Assembly: GCF_015206895.1 (NCBI RefSeq)
Contig: NZ_JADEXU010000059.1
Coordinates: forward strand, 1 to 43,999
Direction of reading: 5' to 3'
DNA from: Nostoc sp. LEGE 12450
GTDB taxonomy: Bacteria > Cyanobacteriota > Cyanobacteriia > Cyanobacteriales > Nostocaceae
DNA: 43,999 bases
This document shows positions 35,791 through 43,895 of the stretch, piece by piece. Both the position numbers and the translations under genes were made by a program. The notes under the pieces are model-generated. The model searched no databases. It saw nothing but the letters and a program-made list of their open reading frames with translations, and was not told the origin of the DNA. Every line of letters begins with the position of its first letter. The first letter of the stretch is position 1.

Positions 35791-36264
35791 AAGTATTCCC
35801 AAAAGTGCTGCTCGCAAAAATTGTTTTTGAGCAATTTAACCTAACCCAAATAATACCAGTTAGTTATCTTTTGGGCTGAATTAGTTGGGCAGCTTTTAAA
35901 ACTAATTGTGTTCCATACAAACTTTGCATAGTGATGAGACAGCTGATGCCTCTTTAGAGGCGCGTCGCTTCAGACTATCGAGGGTGTGGAAGAAAAGGAG
36001 GACGAGTTACCTGTGGCAATAGACTGCACGATGCGACGAAGAATTGCTGGACACATTATAGCCATTGCCTCACTTTGATAAAAATTCCGGCGTTGCATAA
36101 ATGCAGGATGATTGACGGGTGGTGCGATTCGTTCTTGCTCATACCCCTCTAGTCTCTAGAGGGGTATGAGCAAGGTATATTTTGAAAGCCACTTTCAAAA
36201 TGTATAACTGTTCTTTCGATATAGGTGAGCTAAGTATGCTAGAAAAGCAAACCCTACCCTTGAA
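35791..36264. other. Gene-free stretch with repeats upstream of the kinase
   Basis: About 470 bp. Carries an SDR-like sequence (GATGCCTCTTTAGAGGCGCG followed by TCGC near 35944) and the strong hairpin at 36134-36174. Frames here are short and not protein-like. The kinase promoter should lie in the first 150 bp. Confidence 0.45.
36134..36174. repeat. 19-bp perfect hairpin
   Basis: CTTGCTCATACCCCTCTAG (36134-36152) and its exact reverse complement at 36156-36174, separated by TCT. There is no T-run, so it is probably a repeat or a foldback element rather than a terminator. Confidence 0.75.
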
Positions 36265-36326
36265 GAGACAAGTGACTCCCTATCTGCCCACAGTGAATAG
36301 ACTCGGAATTCTATAGGCTGAAGCTC
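36265..36326 (+). mobile_element. Group II intron 5' fragment
   Basis: Sequence TGACTCCCTATCTGCCCACA and the next 35 bases (CTCGGAATTCTATAGG, CTGAAGCT) match the intron start region at about 42884-42936 (TGACTCCTTATCTGCCCACA ... CTCGGTTCTTGTAGAGTGAA) at roughly three quarters of positions. The match ends at GAAGCT where a MITE-like element begins. A relic of intron domain I. Confidence 0.55.
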
Positions 36327-36328
36327 TC

Positions 36329-36499
36329 ACAGGTGTAGGTATTTAACAAATGTGACTGAAATAGGGTTTTTCCGTTGGTTGAGAACTCAAATGTTAATTT
36401 CTGATTTCCCACCCAAGAACGAAATTTCGTTATTTGAACCACGTTTAGAACTCTGTTTGAGTGTGCCCACTCATGCACAAATAAAAAACCTACACCTGT
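36329..36499. mobile_element. MITE-like element, about 171 bp
   Basis: Perfect 12-bp inverted repeats ACAGGTGTAGGT (36329-36340) and ACCTACACCTGT (36488-36499), with further partial match outside and inside. No protein frame of its own. It begins where the group II intron fragment ends, suggesting insertion into it. Confidence 0.5.
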
Positions 36500-36517
36500 C
36501 AGGAAGAAATAGCCCCT

Positions 36518-36574
36518 TAGGGGAAACAAGGTGCGTTTCCCCTAGCTTTGACAGCGGCACTTTCTCCATGCCGC
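36518..36574 (+). promoter_or_regulatory. Structured leader of CyRepA1 copy 2
   Basis: Two hairpins precede an AGGAGG ribosome-binding site and the ATG at 36607. Hairpin 1 has 10-bp arms TAGGGGAAAC (36518-36527) and GTTTCCCCTA (36535-36544) with loop AAGGTGC. Hairpin 2 has arms GCGGCA (36554-36559) and TGCCGC (36569-36574). The loop of hairpin 1 can pair with GCACCTT at 36573-36579, giving a possible pseudoknot or switch. Hairpin 2 ends 32 bases before the ATG, as in copy 1. Confidence 0.55.
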
Positions 36575-36606
36575 ACCTTTGTCGTGCATCAAAACTAGGA
36601 GGAAAC

Positions 36607-37047
36607 ATGAATGTAATTGATATAAATAAGACTAATTTTCAAGCTCGGCATCTCCAAGAATGGCTTGATAGTGGAGTTGACCAGGAAATCTTTCACCTCA
36701 ACGTGAAGTCACTTGAAGGAACAACACCTTACGAGTATTTACTTTACAGTCCAAACATCTCACGCCGCAATGATGGACGGTTACGGGATGTGGATTTAAA
36801 GAAATATCGCCACATTGAGTATGGGGGTTGGTGATGTAGTGGCATTGACCCCCTCAACGACTACATTGATATGGGCTGGGGCTGTTTTAAGGGCGACAAC
36901 CCTAGACGTGACTACAATAAAATTTATAAGTTTATCAAGTACGAACATCCTTACAAAGAACCGATACGGGCTTTTTTTCTACGAGTCCCAAAACTGGAGT
37001 TTAGACTAAATAGCAGATCAGAAAAGAAAAATAGGGGGTGTGATTGA
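36607..37047 (+). pseudogene. Plasmid replication protein remnant, CyRepA1 type (copy 2)
   Basis: ATG with AGGAGG four bases upstream: MNVIDINKTNFQARHLQEWL, then DSGVDQEIFHLNVKSLEGTT, SPNISRRNDGRLRDVDLKKY, HIEYGGW. A TGA replaces the second Trp codon of a GWW motif (36832-36834). The same frame then continues as CSGIDPLNDYIDMGWGCFKG, NPRRDYNKIYKFIKYEHPYK, EPIRAFFLRVPKLEFRL before diverging and stopping at 37047. The rest of the protein (Toprim-like and helicase parts) is absent. It is a diverged homologue of the remnant at 21140-22546 but on the opposite strand, so it represents an independent integration or an old inversion. Confidence 0.75.
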
Positions 37048-37105
37048 ACACAAGCCCCTAATTAGCAGAAGCTGAGAGAAGAATCACCAACTCTCGCCTG
37101 CCAAT

Positions 37106-38320
37106 ATGAAAAGTGCCTTATTAGAAGAATTTCGTCAAGCCGCGTACAACTATTTAGGTAAAGCGCATGACGCAACTTTTGAACTGACGGATGCAATATT
37201 ACTAACTCGTAACGCCTACAGTTTGGCAGATTTATCGCTATCACCAGTATTTAGACGTAAGTGGCCAAGCATCTACGTTAGCGAAGCGGGGCGCTCTTAG
37301 CGCACAGCGTTACAAGATAGCAGACCACAGCGACAGAAATTGATGCAGTTATATATCAAACAGATGCCAACCCAGGGTCGTCCGTTGTTAGCACGCGACC
37401 ACACCGCCTGGTCGCGCCCGGATGCGGTAACTCTACAGGAAAGGACAATTGAACACAGTACTGTCACAATAGCAGGCAACAAACCAATTACCATAGGTCA
37501 GGGATATAGTACGATTGCTTGGATACTGGGAGATTCGGGCAGTTGGGCGTTACCGTTAAGACATGAGCGCATTACCAGTTGGGAAAACCCGATACAGAAA
37601 GAGGCTTGGCAGCTACAACAAGTGTGTGAAAATTTACCAACTAGACCTATTTCGGTTTGGGATAGTGAGTATGGGTGCGCTCCTTTTGTTTTGAAGACGA
37701 GTAACATTAAAGCAGACATTTTGGTACGTTTGCGTTCAAATCTTTGTTTATGGGGCGCACCACCGCCATATTCTGGCAAGGGACGACCCAGGAAGCATGG
37801 TGATAAATTTAAACTCAATGAACCCTCGACATGGAGTGAAGTCACTCAAAGTATAGAAGTAACCCATCCCAAGCTCGGACGAGTTAAGGTGAGCTTATGG
37901 TCTAATTTACACTTTCGTAAAACTGCTACACGTCCCATGTCCCTCATCAGGGTTGAGTGTCTGGACGAGCTTGGCAACTTGAGAGTATCAAAACCTTTGT
38001 GGTTGGCTTGGGTGGGAGAGGAAATTCCTCCACTTGAAGTTGTTTGGCAACTCTACCTGCGTCGTTTTACTGTTGACCACTGGTATCGGTTTTTGAAGCA
38101 ACGCCTGCATTGGACACTACCTAAGCTGAGTACTCCTAAGCAATGTGAACGTTGGAGTGACCTCATGCCTCTAATGACTTGGGAATTGTGGCTGGCGCAT
38201 GATATCGTTGCGGATAACCCTTTGCCTTGGCAGAAGTCCCAGGGTAATTTGACCCCTGGAAGAGTCGCCCAAGCTATGGGAGGAGTTTTTGCGGTGATTG
38301 GTACTCCACTTGAGTTTTGA
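37106..38320 (+). pseudogene. Transposase (NF041680-like family), interrupted by a dispersed repeat
   Basis: Begins at ATG 37106 (MKSALLEEFRQAAYNYLGKA) and runs 64 codons to an in-frame TAG at 37298-37300, which lies inside an inserted repeat (37277-37306). After the repeat the same frame goes on (ALQDSRPQRQKLMQLYIKQM) through DHTAWSRPDAVTLQERTIEH with the first Asp, VWDSEYGCAPFVLKTSN with a second Asp, and LRRFTVDHWYRFLKQRLHW with the Glu/His-type region. The end (AMGGVFAVIGT) is cut about 50 residues short, fused to other DNA (PLEF). The element inserted into a lipase-like gene whose N-terminus survives at 38315-38441. Confidence 0.8.
37277..37306. repeat. Small dispersed repeat in transposase, with amber codon
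   Basis: About 27-30 bp (GTTAGCGAAGCGGGGCGC and TCTTAGCGCACA) placed between the Tyr and Ala codons of the transposase. It is in frame, adding VSEAGRS, a TAG stop and RT. It contains GCGAAGC/GGGGCGC motifs typical of Nostoc small dispersed repeats but is a different sequence from the SDR5-like copies. Confidence 0.65.
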
Positions 38321-38441
38321 CAATATCCCAAATCGCCTGCCCTGAGACTGCCCAAAGGTCTTTACCATCTTTTTGTAAAACGCTACCTGTGATTCCTGGC
38401 AGAATTACGACCATATCTTGCATCGGGGTTTTATCAGCCAC
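38315..38441 (-). pseudogene. Lipase/acyltransferase-like N-terminal fragment
   Basis: GTG start at 38441 with AGGAGA upstream at the right distance. The peptide begins VADKTPMQDMVVILPGITGS, then VLQKDGKDLWAVSGQAIWDI and VKTQV, where it meets the transposase end. The VVILPGITGSVLQKDG strand-loop is the beginning of LCAT/lipase-type alpha/beta hydrolases (oxyanion region). The catalytic Ser, Asp and His would lie in the missing part. Too short to appear among ordinary frames but the start signals and motif are good. Confidence 0.55.
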
Positions 38442-38477
38442 TTTTCGTCTCCTATCAGGTTAAGTACTAAAATATCA

Positions 38478-38720
38478 ATGGAAAACACTACCACTGGACT
38501 AGTGGGAGGGTGGGAATACAACACTGACTTGTTTTATAGCATCACTATCGAACGAATGACTGCTCATTTTGTGATACTGCTGGAAAGCATTGTCGCCAAT
38601 CCCCAAGAGCGGATTTCGCAATTACCAATCCTCACAGTATCTGAGCAACAGCAGTTATTAATTGAATGTAATGATACAGAGGTAGATTATGCCCAAGATA
38701 AATGTATTCATCAGTGGTAA
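38478..38720 (+). pseudogene. NRPS condensation-domain tail fragment
   Basis: 80 codons from ATG: GLVGGWEYNTDLFYSITIER, MTAHFVILLESIVANPQERI, SQLPILTVSEQQQLLIECND, TEVDYAQDKCIHQW. This is the end of a nonribosomal peptide synthetase condensation domain (WEYNTDLF, RMxxHFxxLLExIxANP) and the linker to an adenylation domain (LPxLTxxEQQQLLxxxNDT, CIHQ). The adenylation domain itself is absent. A relic of a peptide synthetase, no longer expressed as a working module. Confidence 0.8.
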
Positions 38721-38795
38721 TTGAGGAGAAACCGATGTATCCGTAGTCTTGCTAACTTCACTATATATCAATGATTTAGATGCGTTCCCCCTGCC

Positions 38796-39857
38796 CTAAT
38801 CCCCAGTCCCCAACAAATAAATCAACGCTTCTACTAGAATTTGATTTTGTTCATCTGTGCCAACAGTAATGCGTAATTTATCGTCTAGCCCAGGCTGCTT
38901 GAAGTAACGGATTAAAATTCCCTGTTCTTTCAGTTTTTGATAGAGATATTCCGCGTTTCTTTGTGGAGGCTGTACCAGCAAAAAGTTAGTTTGGGAATCC
39001 CAGATATGAAAACCTAATTTTTTTAAGTCTGTTGATAGCTGATTCCGCGATGCTCTAATCTTTGTCACACAAGCATTTTTATAAGCTTGATCGGTAATGG
39101 CAGCCGTGCCAATTGCACAAGCGATCGCATCAATGTTATAGCTATCCTTGACTTTAAACAATCCCTGCAACAGTTTAGGATTCGCCACTCCAAATCCCAA
39201 TCGCAGTCCAGCCAACGAATAGCCCTTAGAAAGGGTACGAATTATGATGACATTTTCGTATTCCTTTACCAAAGCCAACGCATTCTCTTCGGTAAAATCT
39301 ATGTATGCTTCGTCAATCACTAAAACTCCAGATAACTGGCTGGCTAATTGGCGCAACTCGTTAGTTGCTACCAGATGCCCCGATGGACTATTCGGCGACG
39401 CAATGAATGTGACAGCACCATTGACAGCAACCAGTTCTTCCAAAGGTAAACTGTAGTCTTCGCTGTAGGAAATTTCAATAATTTCCGCAGCCTGCATTTC
39501 TGCTAATGTACGATATAGCACATAAGTTGGCATCGGATAAACTACCTTCTTTCCAGGTTCTGCACAGGCTCGAATTACTACGCTCAACAATTCGTCACTG
39601 CCATTGCCTACAATAATCCAATCGCTAGGAACTCCTAAAACTTTACTTGCGGCTTCTCGAAATTCCCCGCCGAAAGGTTCTGGATATCGCCGCAACCACT
39701 CCCCCTCAATATTTTGTAGTACAGCTAGTGCCGCAGGAGAAGGAGGATAGGGGTTCTCGTTGCTGTTAAGTTTAATTATCTGTGTACCGCGTTGGGGCTG
39801 CTCACCGGGAACATAGCTAGCCATTGCATCAACATTGGAGCGAAAGTAATTAGTCAT
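38796..39857 (-). CDS. hisC: Histidinol-phosphate aminotransferase
   Basis: 353 residues from the ATG of MTNYFRSNVDAMASYVPGEQ; a longer frame starts nine codons earlier. Class I/II PLP aminotransferase: IKLNSNENPYPPSPAA near the start, NGSDELLSVVIRA, the FIASPNSPSGHL block, VIDEAYIDF with the PLP-contacting Asp and Tyr, and the Schiff-base Lys in RTLSKGYSLAGLRLGF. C-terminal Arg in LRITVGTDEQN contacts the substrate phosphate. It makes histidinol phosphate from imidazole-acetol phosphate. Complete and stands alone, marking the return to core genes. Cyanobacteria often carry two hisC paralogues. Confidence 0.93.
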   Translation of the reverse strand: MTNYFRSNVDAMASYVPGEQPQRGTQIIKLNSNENPYPPSPAALAVLQNIEGEWLRRYPEPFGGEFREAASKVLGVPSDWIIVGNGSDELLSVVIRACAEPGKKVVYPMPTYVLYRTLAEMQAAEIIEISYSEDYSLPLEELVAVNGAVTFIASPNSPSGHLVATNELRQLASQLSGVLVIDEAYIDFTEENALALVKEYENVIIIRTLSKGYSLAGLRLGFGVANPKLLQGLFKVKDSYNIDAIACAIGTAAITDQAYKNACVTKIRASRNQLSTDLKKLGFHIWDSQTNFLLVQPPQRNAEYLYQKLKEQGILIRYFKQPGLDDKLRITVGTDEQNQILVEALIYLLGTGD

Positions 39858-40038
39858 AGGGCATTGGTTGTGTATCTTAAGCAAATTTCAACCCACAATT
39901 TCTGACGATATCGTTTTTTGTCGTTTACAAAATACGGCTTTAGGATTTACATACTATACAGAGTTATGTTGTGAATCAACGTAAATACGTCATTTCAAGT
40001 GTTTATTAATTATTAATTGATGATAAATAAACCCACGT

Positions 40039-40069
40039 CGTCGGGGCAATTCATGAATTTGCCCCGACG
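40039..40069. repeat. Dispersed palindrome with AATTCATGAATT core, second copy
   Basis: Arms CGTCGGGGC (40039-40047) and GCCCCGACG (40061-40069) flank AATTCATGAATT plus one T. The inner palindrome is that of the copy at 6927-6956, while the arms differ but pair perfectly. The rest of the 340-bp gap between hisC and the next gene (39858-40197) holds this repeat and a heptamer run, nothing else. Confidence 0.75.
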
Positions 40070-40161
40070 GGAGAAGTATTTGAACGCTTATTTCCCCTCA
40101 AAAATGTTTAAATCTCGTTAGAAAATAGAACCAGGGGGCAGAAGAGCAAGAGAAGAGTAAC

Positions 40162-40197
40162 AATGCCCAATGCCCCATGCCCTATGCCCCATGCCCA
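40162..40197. repeat. Heptameric short tandem repeat (ATGCCCM)
   Basis: Five consecutive seven-base units AATGCCC, AATGCCC, CATGCCC, TATGCCC, CATGCCC, then a partial unit AATG. These heptamers are typical of heterocystous cyanobacteria. The partial unit supplies the start codon of the following gene. Confidence 0.85.
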
Positions 40198-40776
40198 ATG
40201 ACAAATCATCACCGATATATTATTTTTTACAAACCCTATGGCGTTCTCAGCCAATTTACAAAAGATGCTCCCACGCATAGCACCCTGAAAGATTATATAG
40301 ATGTACCTGATGTCTATCCTGTAGGACGCTTAGACTGGGATAGTGAAGGATTACTGCTGTTAACGAATGATGGACAATTGCAACATCGCCTTGCTCATCC
40401 GCGTTTTGGTCATAAACGTACTTACTGGGTACAGGTAGAGCGAATTCCAGATGAAAATGCGATCAAAAGGTTGCAGACAGGCGTAAAAATTCAAGATTAC
40501 CGCACTCAACCAGCACAAGTTAGGCTCTTATCAAAAGAGCCAGAGCTACCTGAACGCACGCCACCAATTAGATTTCGCAAAAATGTACCGACAGCTTGGC
40601 TGGAAATGACTTTGACAGAGGGAAAAAACCGTCAAGTCCGTCGCATGACTGCGGCTGTTGGGTTTCCGACTTTGCGACTGGTTAGGGTCAGCATAGCCCA
40701 CCTACGATTAGATGAATTACAATTGGGTCAATGGCGCGACCTCACCACATCTGAACTCCAATTTATTTCTGTTTAG
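40198..40776 (+). CDS. rRNA pseudouridine synthase, RluE/RsuA family
   Basis: 192 residues from the ATG of [20 protein letters not shown]; a TTG/ATG start further upstream would lie in the tandem repeat. No S4 domain, as in RluE. Catalytic motif [18 protein letters not shown] with the active-site Asp, then [12 protein letters not shown], and [12 protein letters not shown] [18 protein letters not shown]. RluE makes pseudouridine 2457 of 23S rRNA in E. coli; equivalence here is by family only. No Shine-Dalgarno sequence precedes the ATG because the heptamer repeat reaches it. Length fits the family. Confidence 0.9.
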   Translation: MTNHHRYIIFYKPYGVLSQFTKDAPTHSTLKDYIDVPDVYPVGRLDWDSEGLLLLTNDGQLQHRLAHPRFGHKRTYWVQVERIPDENAIKRLQTGVKIQDYRTQPAQVRLLSKEPELPERTPPIRFRKNVPTAWLEMTLTEGKNRQVRRMTAAVGFPTLRLVRVSIAHLRLDELQLGQWRDLTTSELQFISV

Positions 40777-41000
40777 AGACAACAGGAAGAGGGCTAAAGA
40801 GCAAGGGAAAATCAGGGAATGAGAGGGAAAAGGGGGCAAGGAAAATAACCATACCCAATTCCCGATTTCCAATCTTTGCGATCGCTATCTTATTGAACAC
40901 CGCTTAATATACATTGGTTTGATAGGAATACCGGAGTTTCTAAAAAAACTTCTTGCTTGCTTAAGTAGAATATGTGATACTCTACATCTATAAAGAAAGC

Positions 41001-41024
41001 ACGGTAATCTTATCAATTTACCGT
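41001..41024. promoter_or_regulatory. Inverted repeat operator candidate upstream of ssuD
   Basis: ACGGTAA at 41001-41007 and TTACCGT at 41018-41024, spaced by 10 bases, a perfect 7-bp dyad 20 bp before the ssuD start. The spacing suits a dimeric regulator such as a LysR- or CRP-type protein. Downstream AGGA serves as ribosome-binding site. Confidence 0.55.
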
Positions 41025-41044
41025 AGTTTAAAAGGACAGGATTC

Positions 41045-42205
41045 ATGCAGCTACTATGGTTCATCCCAACCCACGGCGACGGACGTTACCTTGCAACTGC
41101 TACAGGTGGAAGGGCAGTAAGCTTTCCCTATCTGCGGCAGATTGCACAAGCGGTGGATGACCTTGGTTATACAGGGGCATTGCTGCCCACGGGACGTTCT
41201 TGTGAAGATGCTTGGATTGTAGCGTCAACACTGGTATCGCTGACACGACAGATGCGTTTTTTGGTGGCGATTCGTCCCGGCTTGGTATCGCCTGGAGTAG
41301 CGGCGCGGATGGCGGCGACTTTTGATCGTCTCTCTGGAGGACGCTTGCTGATTAATGTCGTGACAGGAGGCGATCCCGTAGAGTTAGCGGGAGATGGCTT
41401 GCATTTGGATCACGATCAGCGCTATGAATTAACAGATGAATTTTTGACAGTATGGCGAGCGATCGCTAGTGGAGAACAAGCCAATCTTCAGGGCGATTAT
41501 CTCAATATTCAAGATGGTAAGCTGCTGTTTCCACCAGTTCAGAAGCCATATCCACCTTTATGGTTTGGCGGTTCCTCTCCTGTTGCTCAAAAAATTGCTG
41601 CCAAGCACGTAGATGTTTATCTAACTTGGGGCGAACCACCGGCGCAAGTAGCCGAGAAGATTGCATTAGTTCGCAGACTTGCAGAAATAGAAGGCCGGAC
41701 TTTGCGGTTTGGGATTCGTTTACATGTGATTGTGCGCGAAACCGAGAGTGCAGCTTGGGATGCAGCCAATGATTTAATTAAATATGTCGATGACGAAGCG
41801 ATCGCTAAAGCTCAAAAAGCTTATGCCCGGATGGATTCAGTTGGACAACAACGGATGACTCAATTACACCACGGTAATCGTGAGGCATTAGAGATTAGTC
41901 CGAACCTATGGGCAGGAGTTGGTTTGGTGCGAGGCGGTGCGGGAACGGCCTTAGTAGGCGACCCTCAAACCGTCGCCGCCAGAATGTTGGAATATGCAGA
42001 TTTAGGTATTGAGTCCTTTATCCTCTCTGGTTATCCCCACCTAGAAGAAGCTTATCGAGTCGCAGAACTTCTATTTCCCCATTTGCCCTTAGAGAATCTG
42101 CCGACAGTAGAGAAGCAACATGTCTTGAGTCCATTCGGCGAAATTGTGGCAAATGAAGATTTCCCTAAGCAACAGCATCAGGAAAGAGCAACGTCCATAT
42201 CCTAG
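41045..42205 (+). CDS. ssuD: FMNH2-dependent alkanesulfonate monooxygenase
   Basis: 386 residues, bacterial luciferase-like TIM barrel. Opening [52 protein letters not shown], a [17 protein letters not shown] segment with conserved Asp-His, and [17 protein letters not shown] are all characteristic of SsuD, as is the His/Arg-rich [12 protein letters not shown]. It cleaves sulfonates to sulfite and aldehydes under sulfur limitation, using reduced flavin from a separate reductase (SsuE) not present here. Followed after 27 bp by a beta-carbonic-anhydrase-like gene, apparently one operon. A HIP1 octamer is present inside. Confidence 0.93.
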   Translation: MQLLWFIPTHGDGRYLATATGGRAVSFPYLRQIAQAVDDLGYTGALLPTGRSCEDAWIVASTLVSLTRQMRFLVAIRPGLVSPGVAARMAATFDRLSGGRLLINVVTGGDPVELAGDGLHLDHDQRYELTDEFLTVWRAIASGEQANLQGDYLNIQDGKLLFPPVQKPYPPLWFGGSSPVAQKIAAKHVDVYLTWGEPPAQVAEKIALVRRLAEIEGRTLRFGIRLHVIVRETESAAWDAANDLIKYVDDEAIAKAQKAYARMDSVGQQRMTQLHHGNREALEISPNLWAGVGLVRGGAGTALVGDPQTVAARMLEYADLGIESFILSGYPHLEEAYRVAELLFPHLPLENLPTVEKQHVLSPFGEIVANEDFPKQQHQERATSIS

Positions 42206-42232
42206 TAATTAAGAACTAGGAGATTAACAGCC

Positions 42233-42796
42233 ATGCTGCACCAACAAATTGACCAAAAAATCTCAGAAGAAGAAGCGTGGGCATTACGTCGCCAGTTGGG
42301 GATACCTAACAATAAACGCTTGTGGGTGTTGGCGTGCATGGATGAACGATTACCGATAGAAAAAGTATTGGGAATTGGGGAAGGAGATGCTCATATTTTC
42401 CGTAATGCTGGGGGGTTAGTTACGGATGATGCTATTCGGTCAGCGATGTTAACTACACAGTTTTTTGGCACACAAGAAATCATCGTTATTAATCATACCG
42501 AATGTGGCATGATGACAGCATCAGGAGACTTTCTCAGTGAGGTATTGCGAAATCAAGGTATTGACGTGGATCAAGTTAATGTCGATCCTGCTTTGCCAGA
42601 GTTTAAGCTACCAAAAGGCGTTTTTTCTAAATGGATAAAAACGTTTACTGATGTGGATGAAATCTGCACACAGCAGGTGGAATTGCTGCGTAATTCTGCT
42701 TTAATTCCCCAGGATGTAGTTATTCATGGCTACATCTGGGAAGTAGCTGCGATTCGTTGTTTAGTGAATCACGGTAATCAGTCCGTACATAACTAA
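42233..42796 (+). CDS. Beta-carbonic anhydrase-like protein
   Basis: 187 residues. Zinc ligands C35 (VLACMDERL), H88 and C91 (INHTECGMM), with the D37-R39 dyad, define the beta-carbonic-anhydrase fold. It is shorter and more divergent than CcaA or CynT, so it may be a CO2 hydratase or a related CS2/COS hydrolase. COS and CS2 hydrolases belong to this superfamily. Its 27-bp spacing from ssuD suggests a function in sulfur use; whether it handles CO2 or a sulfur compound is not decided by sequence. Complete. Confidence 0.85.
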   Translation: MLHQQIDQKISEEEAWALRRQLGIPNNKRLWVLACMDERLPIEKVLGIGEGDAHIFRNAGGLVTDDAIRSAMLTTQFFGTQEIIVINHTECGMMTASGDFLSEVLRNQGIDVDQVNVDPALPEFKLPKGVFSKWIKTFTDVDEICTQQVELLRNSALIPQDVVIHGYIWEVAAIRCLVNHGNQSVHN

Positions 42797-43307
42797 ACCA
42801 GCCCGACAGCAGATCACTGTCACTAAAGGCTGAACTCTCGGTCAGATGCAAGTGTAAGTCTTGCCATTCAGACTCAGAATTGACTCCTTATCTGCCCACA
42901 CCGAACAAGCTCGGTTCTTGTAGAGTGAAGCTGGGAACAGGGCGCAATCAGACGACCGTTGCGGGTTGACACTGGCGCTAACAGGGAGTTCCTACGGTGA
43001 AACCGGGTCTAGAAAAGCAACTTACCGGAAAGCAGGGCGTAACACAAAATCCCTGACTCCACTGGAGAATTCAATTCCCGCCGTTCCGTTACTTTGAAAC
43101 GGTAAGAGTCCTGGGAATCCAGTAGTTGAATTGACCACACCTAAAGGAACAATCAATCTTTCCGAGGGAACGAATAAAAACGAATTGTGAGTCCTGGGGC
43201 AGTCGAACCCCAAGTAGGCTAGACGAGAAGCGGAATTCTCACAAGTCGGGTAGGACAGACCGTAATTGGTCTGAGGTGTTCAGAATACACAAACTCTAGA
43301 AGAGAAA

Positions 43308-43895
43308 ATGATTAGACACAGTTATAAAACTAGTGAATCTTGGAAAGCCTTACCGTGGAAGAAATTCCGCCGAAATCTTTTCCGCCTTCAAAAGCGCGTG
43401 TATAAAGCTGTTCAAGTTGGAGACAAGCGCAAAGCTAGGTTACTCCAAAAGCTTATTCTAAAATCTACCTCGGCTCGATTTCTTGCAATAAGACAAGTAT
43501 CTCAGCTAAACGCTGGTAAAAAGACGGCGGGTATTGATGGCAAAAAATCGCTCTCATTCGAGCAACGCTTCAACCTTGAAGAACTACTGAGAATGAAAAG
43601 TGGAAATTGGAAGCATCAAGCACTAAGAGAAATTCCCATTCCTAAAAAGGACGGGACTACCAGAATGCTCAAAATACCAACCATCGCGGATAGAGCTTGG
43701 CAATGCCTCGCAAAATATGCACTCGAACCAGCACATGAAGCCACTTTCCACGCCAGGAGTTACGGGTTTAGAACTGGGCGCTCTGCCCATGATGCCCAAA
43801 AATACATCTACGATAACCTCAACTCCAGAGTCAATGGAATAGAAAAACGAGTAATTGAACTCGATATTGAAAAATGCGTGCGCCGTGACAGTTAA
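43308..43895 (+). pseudogene. Group II intron reverse transcriptase/maturase, interrupted
   Basis: The frame encodes 195 residues. RT domain start: KKFRRNLFRLQKRVYKAVQV, LLQKLILKSTSARFLAIRQV, NAGKKTAGIDGKKSLSFEQR (RT0/1), REIPIPKKDGTTRMLKIPTI, ADRAWQCLAKYALEPAHEAT and FHARSYGFRTGRSAHDAQKY (RT2-3). The last genuine residues are ELDIEKC, and the normal next residues (FD or similar, before the YADD region) are replaced by VRRDS and a stop. At exactly this point GTGCGCC begins what looks like another group II intron. If that intron splices out, the protein could continue beyond the window. Confidence 0.85.

Noticed and set aside
40162..40197. Heptamer repeats considered as a CRISPR array
   Set aside because: Units are seven bases, contiguous and without spacers; this is a short tandem repeat.
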